A stretch of 64,000 bases of DNA from Branchinecta lynchi (GCA_023053575.1 JAKZAP010000007.1:15095508-15159507), one strand, 5' to 3'; counted from the stretch's first letter, positions 13,301 to 28,300 are shown. Made by a program: numbers and translations. Notes: a model not told the origin generated them from the letters alone.

Positions 13301-16300
13301 TCCCATCGATACCTTTGGTCTTGTTTGTATTTGCGGTTAAGATTTGTTCTTTAAGGGATGGTCTGATCAGAGATGTGACGATGTCTAACCCAATGATGTC
13401 AAGTTTCTAATCCTCCAGCAAAGTTTTTCGTCCTAGCACATCCGGAAGTACCCTAACTCACGATAACCGGATTAAACACATATAACTTATAGGGGTAAAC
13501 ACACTTGCTGAATCCATATCTGAACTTGGTTTTCTCAGGTGATTAGCTATTTGGCCTTAATCTGTTTCTGAATTTTAACCGTAAAAATGTTCAAGGAGTC
13601 TGGCGATGACTCGATCTGGCTAAGACAAGACCCAGTTGTCTGGATCAGATATTGAATTTTTGGGATCCCATCGATACCTTTGGTCTTGTTTGTATTTGCG
13701 GTTAAGATTTGATCTTTAAGGGATGGTCTGATCAGAGATGTGACGATATCTAACCCAATGATGTCAAGTTTCTAATCCTCCAGCAAAGTTTTTCGTCCTA
13801 GCACATCCGGAAGTACCCTAACTCACGATAACCGGATTAAACACATATAACTTATAGGGGTAAACACACTTGCTGAATCCATATCTGAACTTGGTTTTCT
13901 CAGGTGATTAGCTATTTGGCCTTAATCTGTTTCTGAATTTTAACTGTAAAAATGTTCAAGGAGTCTGGCGATGACTCGATCTGGCTAAGACAAGACCCAG
14001 TTGTCTGGATCAGATATTGAATTTTTGGGATCCCATCGATACCTTTGGTCTTGTTTGTATTTGCGGTTAAGATTTGATCTTTAAGGGATGGTCTGATCAG
14101 AGATGTGACGATGTCTAACCCAATGATGTCAAGTTTCTAATCCTCCAGCAAAGTTTTTCGTCCTAGCACATCCGGAAGTACCCTAACTCACGATAACCGG
14201 ATTAAACACATATAACTTGCAACACACTTGAAACACACTTGCTGAATCCATATCTGAACTTGGTTTTCTCAGGTGATTACCTATTTGGCCTTAATCTGTT
14301 TCTGAATTTTAACTGTAAAAATGTTCAAGGAGTCTGGCGATGACTCGATCTGGCTAAGACAAGACCCAGTCGTCTGGATCAGATATTGAATTTTTGGGAT
14401 CCCATCGATACCTTTGGTCTTGTTTGTATTTGCGGTTAAGATGAGTTCTTTAAGGGATGGTCTGATCAGAGATGTGACGATGTCTAACCCAATGATGTCA
14501 AGTTTCTAATCCTCCAGCAAAGTTTTTCGTCCTAGCACATCCGGAAGTACCCTAACTCACGATAACCGGAATTCCCGATACCCCGCTACAGCTCCCACCT
14601 TCCCCCTCGGTACCCGAATCCGGTCCGATTCTGTCACTGATGCACCTAGGACTTGTGAGTTGTGCCTGTACTTCCCACCAAGTTTCATCCTGATCGGTCC
14701 ACTCTATGCGTGTCACAAGATTTACGGTTCTCCCCTCCGACCCCCCCCCCCCCCCCCAGTTCATCGGATTCGGTCCGGACTTGAAATGGGACATCTGAGA
14801 CATGAGGTCTTTCAAGATATCAAGTTTCATTAAGACCCGATTACCCGTTCGAAAGTTATGCATGCCACTAATTTCCGGATTCCGTCGTCTCCCCCTCCCC
14901 CACGATGGTCGGATCGGGCGAGTGACCGTTTCCAAGTTAATCTGGTCGGGTCCCTGATATGCCGTCCAAGTTTTATCGTCCTAGCCCACCTGGAAGTACA
15001 TCAACTACGGATCGCCGGAATTCAGGACCCCCCCTCCAACTCCCCCCCCCCCCCCACAGTGTCCGAATCAGATCCAGTTCTGTCAGTTATTTATCTAGAA
15101 CTTGTGCTTGTTCTTCCCACCAAGTTTCATCCCGATCGCTCCACTCTGAGAGTTTCACACGATTTCAGGTCCCCCGCCCCCCCCCCCCCCAGATTCATCG
15201 GATCCGGTCCGTACTTGAAATGAGACGTCTGAGACACGAGGTCTTTCCAGATATCAAGTTTCATTAAGATCCGATCACCCATCTGAAAGTTAGGCATGCC
15301 CCTATTTTCCGGATTCCGCCACCACCTCCCCTCCCCCCCACGATGGTCGGATCGGGGAACTGACCATTTCCAAATTAGTTTGGTCGGGTCCCGGAGATTC
15401 TTGCGAAGTTTCATCGTCCTAGCCCTTCTTGAAGTACCCTAACTCGAGAACAGTGGACCGACTGACCTACCGACCGAAAAGTGATCGGTATATGGCACTT
15501 GAGCGGAGCTGCAAGTGCCATAAAAAGAGAGAGAAAAATAATAATTCCCTATTTCTTTAAAGTTTAACTGAAAAGAGCTGGGATAGGACAATATAGCTAC
15601 CCGTCACTTATTCACTTAAATTGGCTTGAAGACCCGCTGAAAATGCGTTACTTCTTTATTCCGCTATTAAGGAATGATCGATTTTCAAATAGTGGAATTT
15701 CCGTGTGATTTGTGGTACCTCCATGCGCTTGTATTTTTATTGTATGCTTTACGAGAAGATTTGTGATTTTTTCTTTGTTCAGACATTAAGCAATCTTCAC
15801 CAGTCTCACCGCTGCCCACTGAAAAGCCGCGTTTGTGTTGAGATTAAACATTCCGGCGTCATAGTAAAATTCACGCTGTGGAGACGGCCGCAGATATTCT
15901 GAACGTCATAACTAGGGCAGATAGTGGAAAATAAAAAAAATCCTTTGCAGAATCCAAATAATTCAGTGTGTTTAGTTAAATGACACAAAGATAAGTTGTT
16001 TGTTAGTTAAACTTTAATTATTGCTTAATTGCAGGATAGTGGCTGTTTAAAGGGTCGAGGGATTCCAGAAATCGAGTACGACGCTCTAAATCAGCCTTAA
16101 TCAGATCTTTAACCCCATGATTTCGTGTAACTCGCTGATTACGAGATTACAGCGGCAGACCAAGCAGGAATTTAGCATATTTGTAAAAAAGTACTTCTGG
16201 TAGTTCTAACACCAGGTGTGTGGAAAAGTTTCCAGAAAGGTGCTATTGCAAATGCATGCGGTAATGCAAGAGTATTATACAGCTGCGCTAGCACCGGTCT

Positions 16301-19300
16301 GTTGTAACGCGCTTTCGACGCAGCAAGCTACCACATCCTTTTCTGACTTTAGCGGGAAAATGCGCGATTAGTGCGGAACGTGTAGATTGCAGACTTTTAC
16401 CGATGGGCAACCCTAGGCAAGTTAGAGATTCGAAAGGGCTTAGTAATATGTCCCCAACTTCACCGTAATCAAAGAACTATCACACTTTCTACCGTTAAAA
16501 ATAATCACATCGCTTTTACTAGAGCTAAAAGCGAGTCCTATGACCGTATACCTCATAGCTCTCGATTTGGCTTGATCGATGGACTTTGCTTAGTCACCAG
16601 CAAGCCTTTCCGTTTCATAACCAGCTATTGACATCCAATTTTATAAGTAGCGAACTTAACCATACAACAATCTAAGGGAAAGGCAAGAGCGAGCAGTCTC
16701 TACGAAGGTCCCAATATTCCAACCAGCAGCGGCCAAACACAGCCGTTACCAAAATAGTTTTATACCAAAGATTGTCGAAATTTTAAATAGCCTTTGACCA
16801 TTTGTACGTGCTTTTAAATGTTTATGTTATGACAGTACTCACCAATTTTGGTTTTGTAACCGTGAAAGTGTGAGTGAATAAATTACTATTCTATTCTATA
16901 ATTCTAAAGACAAAATGCTCCTCAGCCGGGATTTGAACCCAGGACCTTCTACTTACTGCATCATTCCAGTGGTGCGGGCGCGCCTGATAAGCATTTGACA
17001 TACCTCATCAGCATTTGAAACATCAGCAATTGTCAGCTTGGATTGTCCCGCTTTCCCCAGACCAACCCGACCAAGCGAAGGTTAATGCAATCGAGAAAGT
17101 TATCAAGAAGACAAAGTTTACATCTTCGGGAACTATTCAGTCGATTGCATGATTGGTCTCCGTAAAAGCGAGTCTACACTTTGACTGTTTTGATATCTGT
17201 GTCTTGGAAGAAAACTAACTTATTTTCTAGGGCTAACAAGTCAGTCACGTCAACCATGGAATCTGTTGAGATTGCTGCTGTAGATAACGAGATATTCGTA
17301 TTTGGATTGACGAGAGATGCGAAGCTTCATGCATGGAATGCCTCAAGTTGTGAACACAAAGGTTTCAAGGTCGTCGGGACCGAGTATCATGCAAGAGGTG
17401 AGTATTTTTTTTTCTCTCGTAGTAGGTTAGGAAGAACGTGGACCACGGGCCATTGCAGCTTCGAATCAAACTTGAAAAACGACTGTCATACACTTTTTCC
17501 TGGTTCGTTTCATCTTTGACTAACGGGTACTGACGGACCCTCCATTCAGTCAGGCAAGCTGGTAATCTGACAAGTTGTTGTTCTACCCGATGAGAAATTT
17601 ATCTCAAAATAGTACTATGAAGGATACGAAAAAGTTGCATGCAGTACTAACGATGCTACTATATGCTTCTACTTCAAGGCTACCGTCTTACTGTATACTA
17701 CTATATGCTACTATTAGCAAGATTGGATGCTACTATGGCAAGACAGGAAGCTACTGGATACTACTACATAAGATTGGACCAGTCTGAGGCACATTAAATG
17801 ATGGTATTCTTTGCTATTGCATAGTATTACATGCAACGTTTTCGTACTACCACCATACTACTACGCAGGCTACAAATTTTTCATCGGGTATTGTCCTGTG
17901 CGAGCTTTTCTTTTGAATGGAAGTATGAAAACGTACTTTACTTGACGTAAAACCTACAGATCCAGCGTGGTTGCTTTCTTTTTCTAATGTAATTTCAGTG
18001 TAGCTTCGCTGCAGTTTCACGTACTTTAGTTTTAGTTGTGAAAGTACAGTATGTGTACCGTTTTATTTGTCAACATGTAGGTACACATATTATACTTTCA
18101 TAACTAAAACAAAAGTACGTCAACTGCAGCGAAACTGCACCGAAACAACATTAAAAAAACGAACCTTTAATATGACGAGAAGCATCAAAGGAAGGAAATC
18201 AAAACACATTATGCTCTACTAGTTACACGAAATCTTGGGATTAAAGATCCGATTGAGGCTGTTTTAGAGCGTCGTGCTCGATTTCTGGAATCCCTGGACC
18301 CTCTAAACAGCCTGTATCAAGCAAGGAACAATTGAACATAAATAGTTTATTATTATTTTTTTCTTCTCTTCTTTGAATTATGTATTGCCAAGTTAAAATT
18401 GTATCTTGTTTGCTGTTTATTGTTCCGCTTTCTTTTCTTTTTTTCTCCATCAATGATATTTTATGTAAAGATGGGTAATAAACAATTCATTCATTCTACT
18501 AAAAAATTACGTCTCTTTGAAGGAAATTCCCTATCGCACGATATTCTTTGCCGCAGTGGAGGGCAGCCCACAGTTAATTCCTTTTTTGCATTGCAGAAGG
18601 AGAAAACAAATTGCAAGTCTGGTTGGATCCGAATGATCAGGTCAAATTAACCATTTCTTTGGCCTCCGAAGTAGCTCACCTGTTCGTACTTTATGAACTG
18701 TACTACTTAGGGGGAGTGCTGAACTTTGAAGAAAATACTCGGTTCACATACGGCAAGGTATGTACAGTTGTTTTATTCTCTTTTGAAGTATTTCACGTGT
18801 TTATTTATTTATTATTACATTTGGCGTTAAGTTTTTAGTTTGTCCCCATTACTACGCAAATTCGGACAGATTACTTAGTATATAAACATATACAGACACA
18901 CCTAGTAAAAAAAACAATTTTCACACTGCATAAGCTACTGAGTAAATTGGGTGTCGACTATACTACGCTTAAACATTTGGACACTACATGAATCGACTTC
19001 TTGTACTGGTAAACTGTTCCAAGGTTCAGTTTATTTTGTAGTTCTTTTATTAGTCGAGGTGTGTTAATGTGTACGTCGCCTAATGAACTAGACCAAAGGT
19101 GTCGATGGGATCCCAAACATCTAAGATTTGATCCAGACAATTGGGTCTTGTCTTCGCCAGGCTAATGATCAGAGAAAACCGAGTTCAGATATTCTATCTA
19201 CCTATCTATCTATACCTCTATAAGCCATATCTATTTTGACGATATGACCGAAACTTCCTGCTTTACTACTGCCAAATTTGCGGTTTCGCCGGAATTCCGA

Positions 19301-22300
19301 GCGAACTACTAGTCCAGCAAAAAAAGAAAATTCAGAAATGAAACCGGCGTATCTCCTATAAAGAACATCTAATCAATTTTAAATAAAACTTTGACTTAAA
19401 AAAAAAATGCGGGTACAACCGGATTCGGGACTAATTATATGTCCGGGTAAAAAATGATCATCATATACAGACTCAGCGTCTCTTCTTACCCCTAAATGTA
19501 TCATCTAATCAACTTCAGCTAAAGCTTTTGCTTTTAACATATTTTCCGGTTTTGGCAGGATTACAGGCGAACAAGTTGTCCGTCGAGAAAATGGTTTTCA
19601 CCATCGGGTTCAGCATGTCTTCTTACCCCTAGATCAAAGATTTAATCAACTTCAGATGAAAATGTTACTTCGAACCAACTTTCCGGTTTTGGCCGGATTC
19701 CGGACGAACTGCTTGTCCGGCGAGAAAATTATTTTCACCATCGTGCTCAATGTCTTCTTACCCCTAAATCAAACATTTAATCAACTTCAAATGAAACTTT
19801 TACTTTTAACCAACTTTCCGGTTTTTGCCGGATTCCGGACCAACTACTCGTCCAGCGAGAAAATGGTTTTCACCATCGTGCTCAGCATGTCTCTTACCCC
19901 TAAATCAAACATTTAATCAACTTCAAAGGAAACATTTCTTTTAACAAACTTTCCGGTTTTTGCCGGATTTTGGACGAACTACTTGTTCGGCGAGAAAATG
20001 ATTTTCACCATCGTGCCCAGCATGTCTTCTTACCCCATAATCGACTATCACATTAGCTGTTTAAGAATATTTTGTTTGTCCCTTAATTTGAACCCCCTCC
20101 CCCATCCCCAAATATAGGGCTACATAGCCCATCTACGAGCTCGACCTTACCCTTGACGCAAACAATCCTCATACCAAGTTTCATCAAAATATCTCATTCC
20201 CTTCGAGAGTTATCGTGCTTACAGACGGACGGACAACTTTCGAGATGTCATAGGTATCCCTCCACTTACGTTTTGGGATCCCAAAAACATGATGAAATTC
20301 AAACCTATAGCAGATATTAATGACCAGTAAACAAATAAATAATTAATTACCCAAGCCACACAAATATTTTCCCTTCTGAAAAGCTGACAAAAAGGCTTCC
20401 TCGCAAGGTAGCTAAGGCGGTTGGAAAGTTGCAGCCAATCAAATGTGCCCACCAGAGGTTTGCAAAGAGTTTTGTTCCGTCATTTCTAAAGTTGTATAAC
20501 GAAGCATAAGCTGAGCTGCTAGTTTAAATTCATAATGTTATTTACGACCGTTGTAGCCATATATACTTAGGCCTATTATGATTTATGTGTGTGCTCATCA
20601 GTCAATCAGTCAAGTTCAATCCAAATAGCTAAAAGCTAGAAGAGGAATACAAATTTACAAAACACACAGACACTAAACAGTAACTAATAGACTTACAAGA
20701 TATGACAGAAATAAATGATGGGATGAAACTACGTAAAAATTGTGCAGCAGAATTAGCAGGATATGGAGAAAACTAATTGCCAGTATTCCTCTCGGACCGA
20801 AGCACGGAAGACGGGAGGGGAGGGGGGAATAGATGGGCCATCTGGGGACCACACATTATCTTAGCTCCAAATTTGTTCGAAAGAGTATTTCTGCGCTCAG
20901 TTAATTTAGGAACCTCTGGTCATAAGTTGTATCCATGACTATACCGAACACATTTGGCGTGAGCCGTGATACTTCTTTGGTGAATAAAAAGATTTATCTG
21001 TCTATCTTAAGTAAGAACAAGACCAAAGGTTTCGATGGGATCCCAGAAATTTATATTTACAGACAATCAGGTCTTGTAGTGGTCCAGTGGTAATCATCGG
21101 AGAAGACGAAGTTCAAATAGGGATTCAGATTGTGATTTTACCCCTATAGCCTGCGTCATGTCTACTTTGACCATCCCGATCTCTCCAGTCTAAGCGGGTC
21201 ACGTATTCCCCCCCCCCCCCCAATAGTTGTCGGATCCGGTCCAGATTTGGAAAAGATCACCGGAGAAATGTCCTCTGTTCAATTATTAAATTTTACTCGA
21301 ATCCGATCACCCCTTCCAAAGTGGCGATCGCCACTTTGGAAGACCCCAACTCCCCCTGGATATCGAATCCGATCAAGACTTTAAATCGGACATCAGATAT
21401 ATACAATCTATTCAGTTATTAAGTTTCATTCCAATCCGACCACCCGTTCGAAAGTTACATACTACTCAGTTTCCCGGATTCCCCCGCCCTCCACTCCCCC
21501 CAAGATGGTCGGATCGGAAAACTGATTATTTCTAAGTTTGTTTGGTCGGGTCCCTGATAAGCCTGCCAAGTTTCTTGGCCCTCAATTTTCAAGTTTCCAC
21601 CGCCATCCACTCCCCCGCATATGGTCTGATCGGGAAACTGATTATTTCCAGGTTAGTTTCGTCGAGTCCCTGATATGCATGCCAGTTTCATTGTCCTAGC
21701 ACATCTGGAAGCACCCTAACTAGAACAAGTGTGACAAAAAACCCGAACCGACAGACCGACGGACGGAATTGCGATCGGTATATGGAACTTGAACCAGAGG
21801 CTGCAAGTGCCATAAAAACTTTCCAGAATAAACACAGCAGACGAAATAAACCGAATCTGATTTCATTATGTGTGTCAAATAAACCTGAAACACTTGGCTC
21901 ATAGCAGATTTTAGTCTTTTGATTTGCAATTCCCAATTAGCTGTATTGGAGGCAAAAAAAAAAAAAATCAAGGTAGTCGACATTTGTAAGCAGAATGCAC
22001 CCGCAAAATCCACGCTAGGACTACTCAGGAAAGTCTCTATCGCCTAAATCTCAGTTCGGAATATTTTTGTTTAGCAGGCAGTGAGACAAGTTGGTGTATG
22101 AATAGGCGCTTTGCAGTTTTGGGCTCAGTATTTTTAGCCCAAAATTCAGCATGTCAGGGGCCCCCCTCTCCCCACGTTTCCTGTGAAATCCTTGTGGAAC
22201 AGACGATTTTGGTGTGCGTGGTGACGGTGTTGCTGAAAAAGACGCAGCTCAGAGTTACCCCTCGAAATCTGGGATCCTTTTTATGGCACTTGCAGCCTCT

Positions 22301-25300
22301 GGCTTAAGTGCCATATAGCGAATACCGATCACAATTACGTCTGTCGGTCGGTCCGTTTTTTTTGTCACACTTTTTCGAGTTAGGGTACTTCCAGATGTGC
22401 TAGGACAATGAAACTTGGCAGGCATATCAGGGAACTGACCAAACTAACCTGGAAATAATCAGTTTCCCTATCCGACGATATGCAGGGGAGTGGAGGGCGG
22501 TGGAAACTGAAAATAGAGTGCAGTTTGTCACACGTTTTCGAGTTAGGGTACTTGCAAATGTGCTAGGACCATGAAACTTGGCAGGCATATCACAGACCCG
22601 ACCAAACAAACTTAGAAATATTCAGTTTTCCGATCCGACCTCGGGGGGGGGGGGGGTGGAGGGGGTTTCCCGGAATTCCGGTTATGGCGGTTTTGGGGTA
22701 TTTTCACGAAGAAACTGGCAAGGCAAATCTCGGACCCGATCAAACTGACTTGAAAATAAAAAATTTCGTCGATCTGATAATCGGGGGGGGGGGGGACTGG
22801 AGGAAGGGGAATCCAGAATACTGAGTCATACGTAACTTTGGAACGGGTGATCGGATTCGAGTGAAAGTTGATAACTGAACAGAGGACATTTCACTCTGGT
22901 GATCTTTTTCATTTCCGGACCGGATCCGACAACTGTTGGGGGTGGGGGTGGGAGTACTTGACCCGCTTAGACTGGTGTGATCGGGCTCGAACTTTGTGGA
23001 AGATGCTCTGGATAAATCATTTACCAGAACCGGATTGGCTCAGGGTATTGTGGGTGGAGTTGGAGGGGGGGGGGGGGGGGGTCTGGGATTCCGGTGTTTG
23101 CGAGTTAAGGTACCTCCAGATGTGCTAGGGCGATGCAACTTTGCTAGAATATTAGAGATTCAACAAGATTTGCTTAGAAATTGCTACTTCCCAAATCCGA
23201 TTATTCCCTAAAGTACCAATCTGGACCGCAAAGTAAGAAAAATACTTTAAAGCAAAATATGCGTTTTCGTGATCCCGATGAGCCCATTATCATTTTTGCC
23301 TCAAGGGTTTTGCTTACAAATGAAGTTCTAGCTCCCTAAGAGTGCGCATCTTAACCACAAAGTCTAAACTTATTTTTGATCAAACAAAATATCTTAACCA
23401 TGGAAGTGTCACATGAGCTTACAGCTCTTGTTTTTTAAGAAACTAGAAAGGTGCGAAAACTTTTGTCAGGAGATATCAGAATCAGAATCAGAATCATTTT
23501 ATTTTTCCAAATCTTCGTTAAAATAGCCTGGGATGCCAAAACGTTAAATAAAAGCACGGAATAAATAGGTCCTCTCGGAAACGGCACCTCAGGACCCCGG
23601 ACCCCCCGCCACGGGACCCCTCGGGCCAACGAAAACAGGACCCCCCCCCCCTCCCGAAAACGGGACCCATCCGGCCAACCGAAAACAGGACCCCCCGCAA
23701 ACGAAAACGGGACCCACCTTCCTAATACGGACTGTGGGCTCCATTTCTCTGATGATAGGTCCATGTTTTTTGGGATCCCGTAACGTATGTGGAGGGATAC
23801 CTATGACATCGCAAAAATGTCCGTCTGTCTGTAAGCACGATAACTCTCGAAGGGAATGAAATATTTTGATGAAACTTGGTGTGAGGATTCTTTGGGTCAA
23901 GGGTAAAGTCAAATTCGTAGATGGGCTCTGTAGCTCTACATTTAGAGGTGGGGGAGGGGGTTTCAAATTAAGGGGCAAACAAATATTTTTTAAAAGCTGT
24001 TGAGATAGTTGATTAAGGGGTAAGGAGACTTGCTGAATCCGAATATGAAAGTTATTTTGTTGCCGGACAAGTAGTTCACCCGGAATCCGGCGAAAACCGG
24101 ACACAAAACTTGTCGAACCAGTTTTCGGCTATATCGTCCTACCCCGTTATTCTCAAACAATTATAGCTCTGCGCACGTGGCCGCCAATCATGTGTTGATT
24201 CAGTGACGTAATCGAAGGTCGAAGAGGGTCTGGTCTCAAAGGTTGTATACAGAGGAGAAAGAGACATGGGGTGAATGTGTTTATTTTATAGCGGGTTTCA
24301 GTAGGGAGGAATTGAAATTATTAATTAGTATGCGTGCAGATATTTTACCGCTGGGAGATAGGAGGAGGTACACGGGTAGGCCGATTGGGAGAAGCCCGAT
24401 GTGTTGAGAGCGAGAGTGTTTGCGACATCTAAAGTGTGATTGTAGGAAATGAGTAGGAATTGTGGTGTACTTGTTAGAGGAGGGGCTACTCATTGGAAAA
24501 AGATGTACTGGATAAGTGAGCGGGTTACTCAGTGGGTGTACTAAAGTTGCCCGTAAGCAAAAAACTTCGAAATGTTAACGTTTTTGTTGTAGGCTACATA
24601 TTCAAGCGGTTGATTATGGATAAATAGCAAAAATGTTAAAGGGGTCTAGCGAAGGCTTGGAAATGTACAAGATTCGATTGTCTGGATCAAGAAGTCTGAT
24701 AAACATTAACATTTTTGGGATCCCATCGAAACCTTTGGTCTTGTTTTTCTGATGATGACGGATTCCTTGCTTCCACTATTTTTTCTTTCAGAAAAATCTT
24801 CGCGCCTTTACTTGTGGAACCAGCGAGCTTTTCGCCCTCTCGGAAGAACACGGCGAATTCACCCTCTCCCACACGTCCCTCTTATCAGCGAATAGAAAAT
24901 GGGTCGATGATCAGATTTGGAAGACCTCTGCTGCTACCGAGCTTCCGCCCCATGACCAGCTTGAAGCAAAGGAAGTTTATTTGAGGGACCTTTTCAAGCC
25001 AAACAAGTTCAACCAAGAAGTTATTAAGATGGCAGTCGAGGTAAGAATATGCTCCTTGTGAGCAAATCAATCCTGAAGGTGAGAAATCAGTCCTGCCGAG
25101 GACAACACTTACTTTTCTTTCGATTTGTAAGAAGGCATTACCCGTCGCACCCGCCGTCGTTGCTGACTGTTGTTATGTCGCGATAGACAAGTTAGTATAA
25201 TTAATTCCAGTTTGTTATTAGTCGTCACCAGACAAGCGATCTGGCCGATAGCTGACCCCGGTTGTTGGCCCTGGTCAACTGTTCGTTATACATTCGATCG

Positions 25301-28300
25301 GCGTCGATTTGTCCAAGGAGTTCTTGAAAGCATTAACAGAACCTAGATATTGTGCACAAGTTTCAATAATAATAACAGAATTGCAGCTTTTTGCCTGTAC
25401 ATGGGGGGGGGGGGGGGCAGTCTTTCACAGTAGTTTCATGAGAAATGGGTGGAAAAGATTTCTGTAATAATTAGTTGCTTCCTAACTCAGTTCACTAGCT
25501 GTATTTTAATTATGCCAACGCGGTATAAACGATGTCTGTGTGCAAGGGTTATTTAGACTAACCTGTACAGGAACTAAATGTACTTTACTCTTTTAGGAGT
25601 TCTCTCAGCTCTATGACCTCGAGTCGCACGATGGTCCATTGCGCCAGCGACTCGTCAGTGTTGCCGATCAGCGTGTTTCCCAGCTCCTCGAATCCGACAT
25701 AGAAGAAGATCCTTCTGAAGGCGTGTGGCGCGAAATTCGAAATCTTTGCATCGTGCGCCAGTCCCAGCTTCTTGCGCCGATAAGTATCAGAGCTGATCCA
25801 GGCTCTGGAATTATTCTCGTTCTTCGACGAGAGGCCACTGGTCTTGTGCGACGAATGGATGAGCTGGAACTCTGGTTCACGCAAGATGACACCTCTGTAG
25901 CAGCAGAGAGAGTTGATCCCAATGTGGCGGTAACCGTTTCGGAGATAGCTATTCTGCTGTCATCAGTACGGAAACATCTAGAGAACCGCCAAGAAAGCTT
26001 TTTCCAAGAATGCCTAGAGGGCAAGTCTGAGCCAGGTCAGATAGCAGCCGACATTGCAGATAAGGTAATGGAAGAACACGGAGCAATATCTTCAGAACTG
26101 GCCCGGTTCTTGAATAGTGCGGGCCCTATAACGCAGGGGTTCTGTTACTTAAAGCATCTGCTGGCCCCTGGGTTTGAACCACCGACGTGCAGTCCGCATA
26201 AGCATTTGACTCCATCGTTTTCGCACGAGCTGGCAGAGAAATGCTCAGCGCAGATTATCCAGTTCCGCTACGCCCTGTGTCGGGACTTGCTAATTATTAT
26301 CTCCCTGTTGAACTTGAAACGGAAGTTCGTTGGACTCCAAAGCTTAGATGAAAATGCTGTGAGTGCCACAATGCGAGTGGCCTTCGAGCAAAATACTCTC
26401 GCCTATTGGTTAGCGCAATTGGTTTGCTCCACCCCCGTGGCTACTGTTCAATCAATCAGTAAACAGACTTTGGTGCGAAAGTTGCCTCTTGTGGACGCAG
26501 TAGCCGAGATGTATGCCTTCGAAGAAGTTGAGAAATGCGTTAGTTTGTCTGACCTCTACGTTCGTAGTTACGGGTTCAAGACCGCTGCCATTGACTGCCG
26601 CAAGACTCATTCCCTTGACGACACTATTGATTCGCTTCTCACAACGATTGGTTGTAGCGTCGCATCACAGCTAGTTTCCCACTTGCCGAAGTTCATAACT
26701 GCTTTGCTGTCCTCATGTCAGTATGTCGAAGCTCAAACATACCTGCACTTCCTGCAAGGACAATCCGTTTCGGATCGAGCGAGTAAGTACAGCACCCTCT
26801 TGAATTGTTATTTCAAGCCGTACTGACGCTTATTGTCTTTTAGGAGTTGGGTATTGCAAGCGCTTTGGCGTTTCGTTTCTGATAAATTCGCGCTGTTTAC
26901 ATGCTTGTGTTTATAAGCGAGACTTTCTTCATACGTAGTTTTTTATTGCACTTGCCTTTCGGCCAAGTGCCATATAGTGATCGCCATTTCTGTCTGTCCG
27001 TCGGGCTGTCCGGGTTTTGCTAGTTCGGGCATTTCCAGATAAGCTAGGACGGTGAAACTTGGGAGGCAAATCAGGGACCCCAAATAATTAAGTAGGAAAT
27101 AGTCACTTCCCTGGTCCGAGCATTATGGGGGGAGTGGAGGGAGGGGGAATCCGGAATCTTGAGCTATTCAAAACTTTTGAACGGATGATTGGATCTTAAT
27201 GAAACTTGATATTTGGAAAGGCTTCGTGTCTCAGACGACCCACTTCAAATCCGAACCGGATCCGGTGACTTTGGGGGGACCTGGAAATCTTGGGAAACGC
27301 TTAGGGTGGAGGGATCGGGATGACACTTGGTGGGAAGAACAACCACAAGTCCTAGACACATCATTGACATAATCGGGCTGGATTTGGGCACTGTGGGGGG
27401 AGTTGGGGGGGGGGGGGATTCTGGTCATCCAGCAAGTTCGGTACTTTATGATGTAATAAGATGATCAAATTCGACAGGAATATGAGGGATCCAAATAGAC
27501 CGACTTGAGAGTAGCCGTTTGCACGATCGCACCGGAATTTTTGTGAAACGCTTAGTGTCGATGGATCGGAATTGAATTTGGTGGGAAGAAAAAGCATATG
27601 CATTAGATACGTTCTTGACGGAACCAGCTCATGTTGGGGCTCTTTGGGGGGAGTTGGAGTGGATTTCCCGGAATTCCGGTGATCGCGAGATAGGATACTT
27701 CCAGATGTGCGAAGGACGATAAATATAGGCAGGCATATTAGTGACCCAACCAAATACATTTAATTTTTCGGGGAGTGAGGGAGGGGGAATCTAGAAATTA
27801 CTGACTTCCGTTGGTTGCGAAAAAATGGTCCGACTCGAGTGAAACTTTGTGGGTGATAAGAACTGATGACCTAGATATGCAAAGCTTGTGTACGAACCCA
27901 TGCGGCCATGATGGGGGAAATTTGTCATTTGGCACCCGAAACGTGTCCGACCAAGGTGGGAGGAGGATTAAATGGAAACCGAAAATTTGTAGATATACTC
28001 CGACTCGAGTCAAACTTGATGGACGGGAAGAAGAGATGTTAGTATGTGTCCGAGTTTTATTCGGTAGATTTGGCATTTGGCACCCGAAACGTGTCCGACC
28101 AAGGTGGGAGTAGGATTAAATGGAAACCGGAAATTTGCAGATATACTCCGACTCGAGTCAAACTTGATGGACGGGAAGAAGAGATGTTAGTATGTGTCCG
28201 AGTTGTATTCGGCCACACTAGGGGGGAGTCCCGGAAATGTTGTGGCTCGCATAGTGGGTAAACGAGTGTAAAACGACCGGATCCGAGCACGGTGGGGAGG

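Larger units (their letters stand above)
11992..15526 (-). mobile_element. Family B element B3, interrupted by A4 and the 365-bp array
   Basis: Right end (aacaagagctggaagctcat then atggcacttg) at 11992. Left hairpin tatggcacttgagcggagct then gcaagtgccataaaaa ends at 15526. Between them B sequence stops at 12057, where A4 starts, and resumes after 13325. The B core at 14580-15470 is a C-rich (G-rich on its own strand) array with homopolymers of 13-18. An uninterrupted relative of this B variant at 44266 shows the empty site. Confidence 0.75.

Noticed and set aside
23589..24104. 171-codon Gly/Pro/Ser-rich open frame on the - strand
   Set aside because: It spans a GC minisatellite and the left end of A7. 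The composition is that of the repeat and there is no domain.
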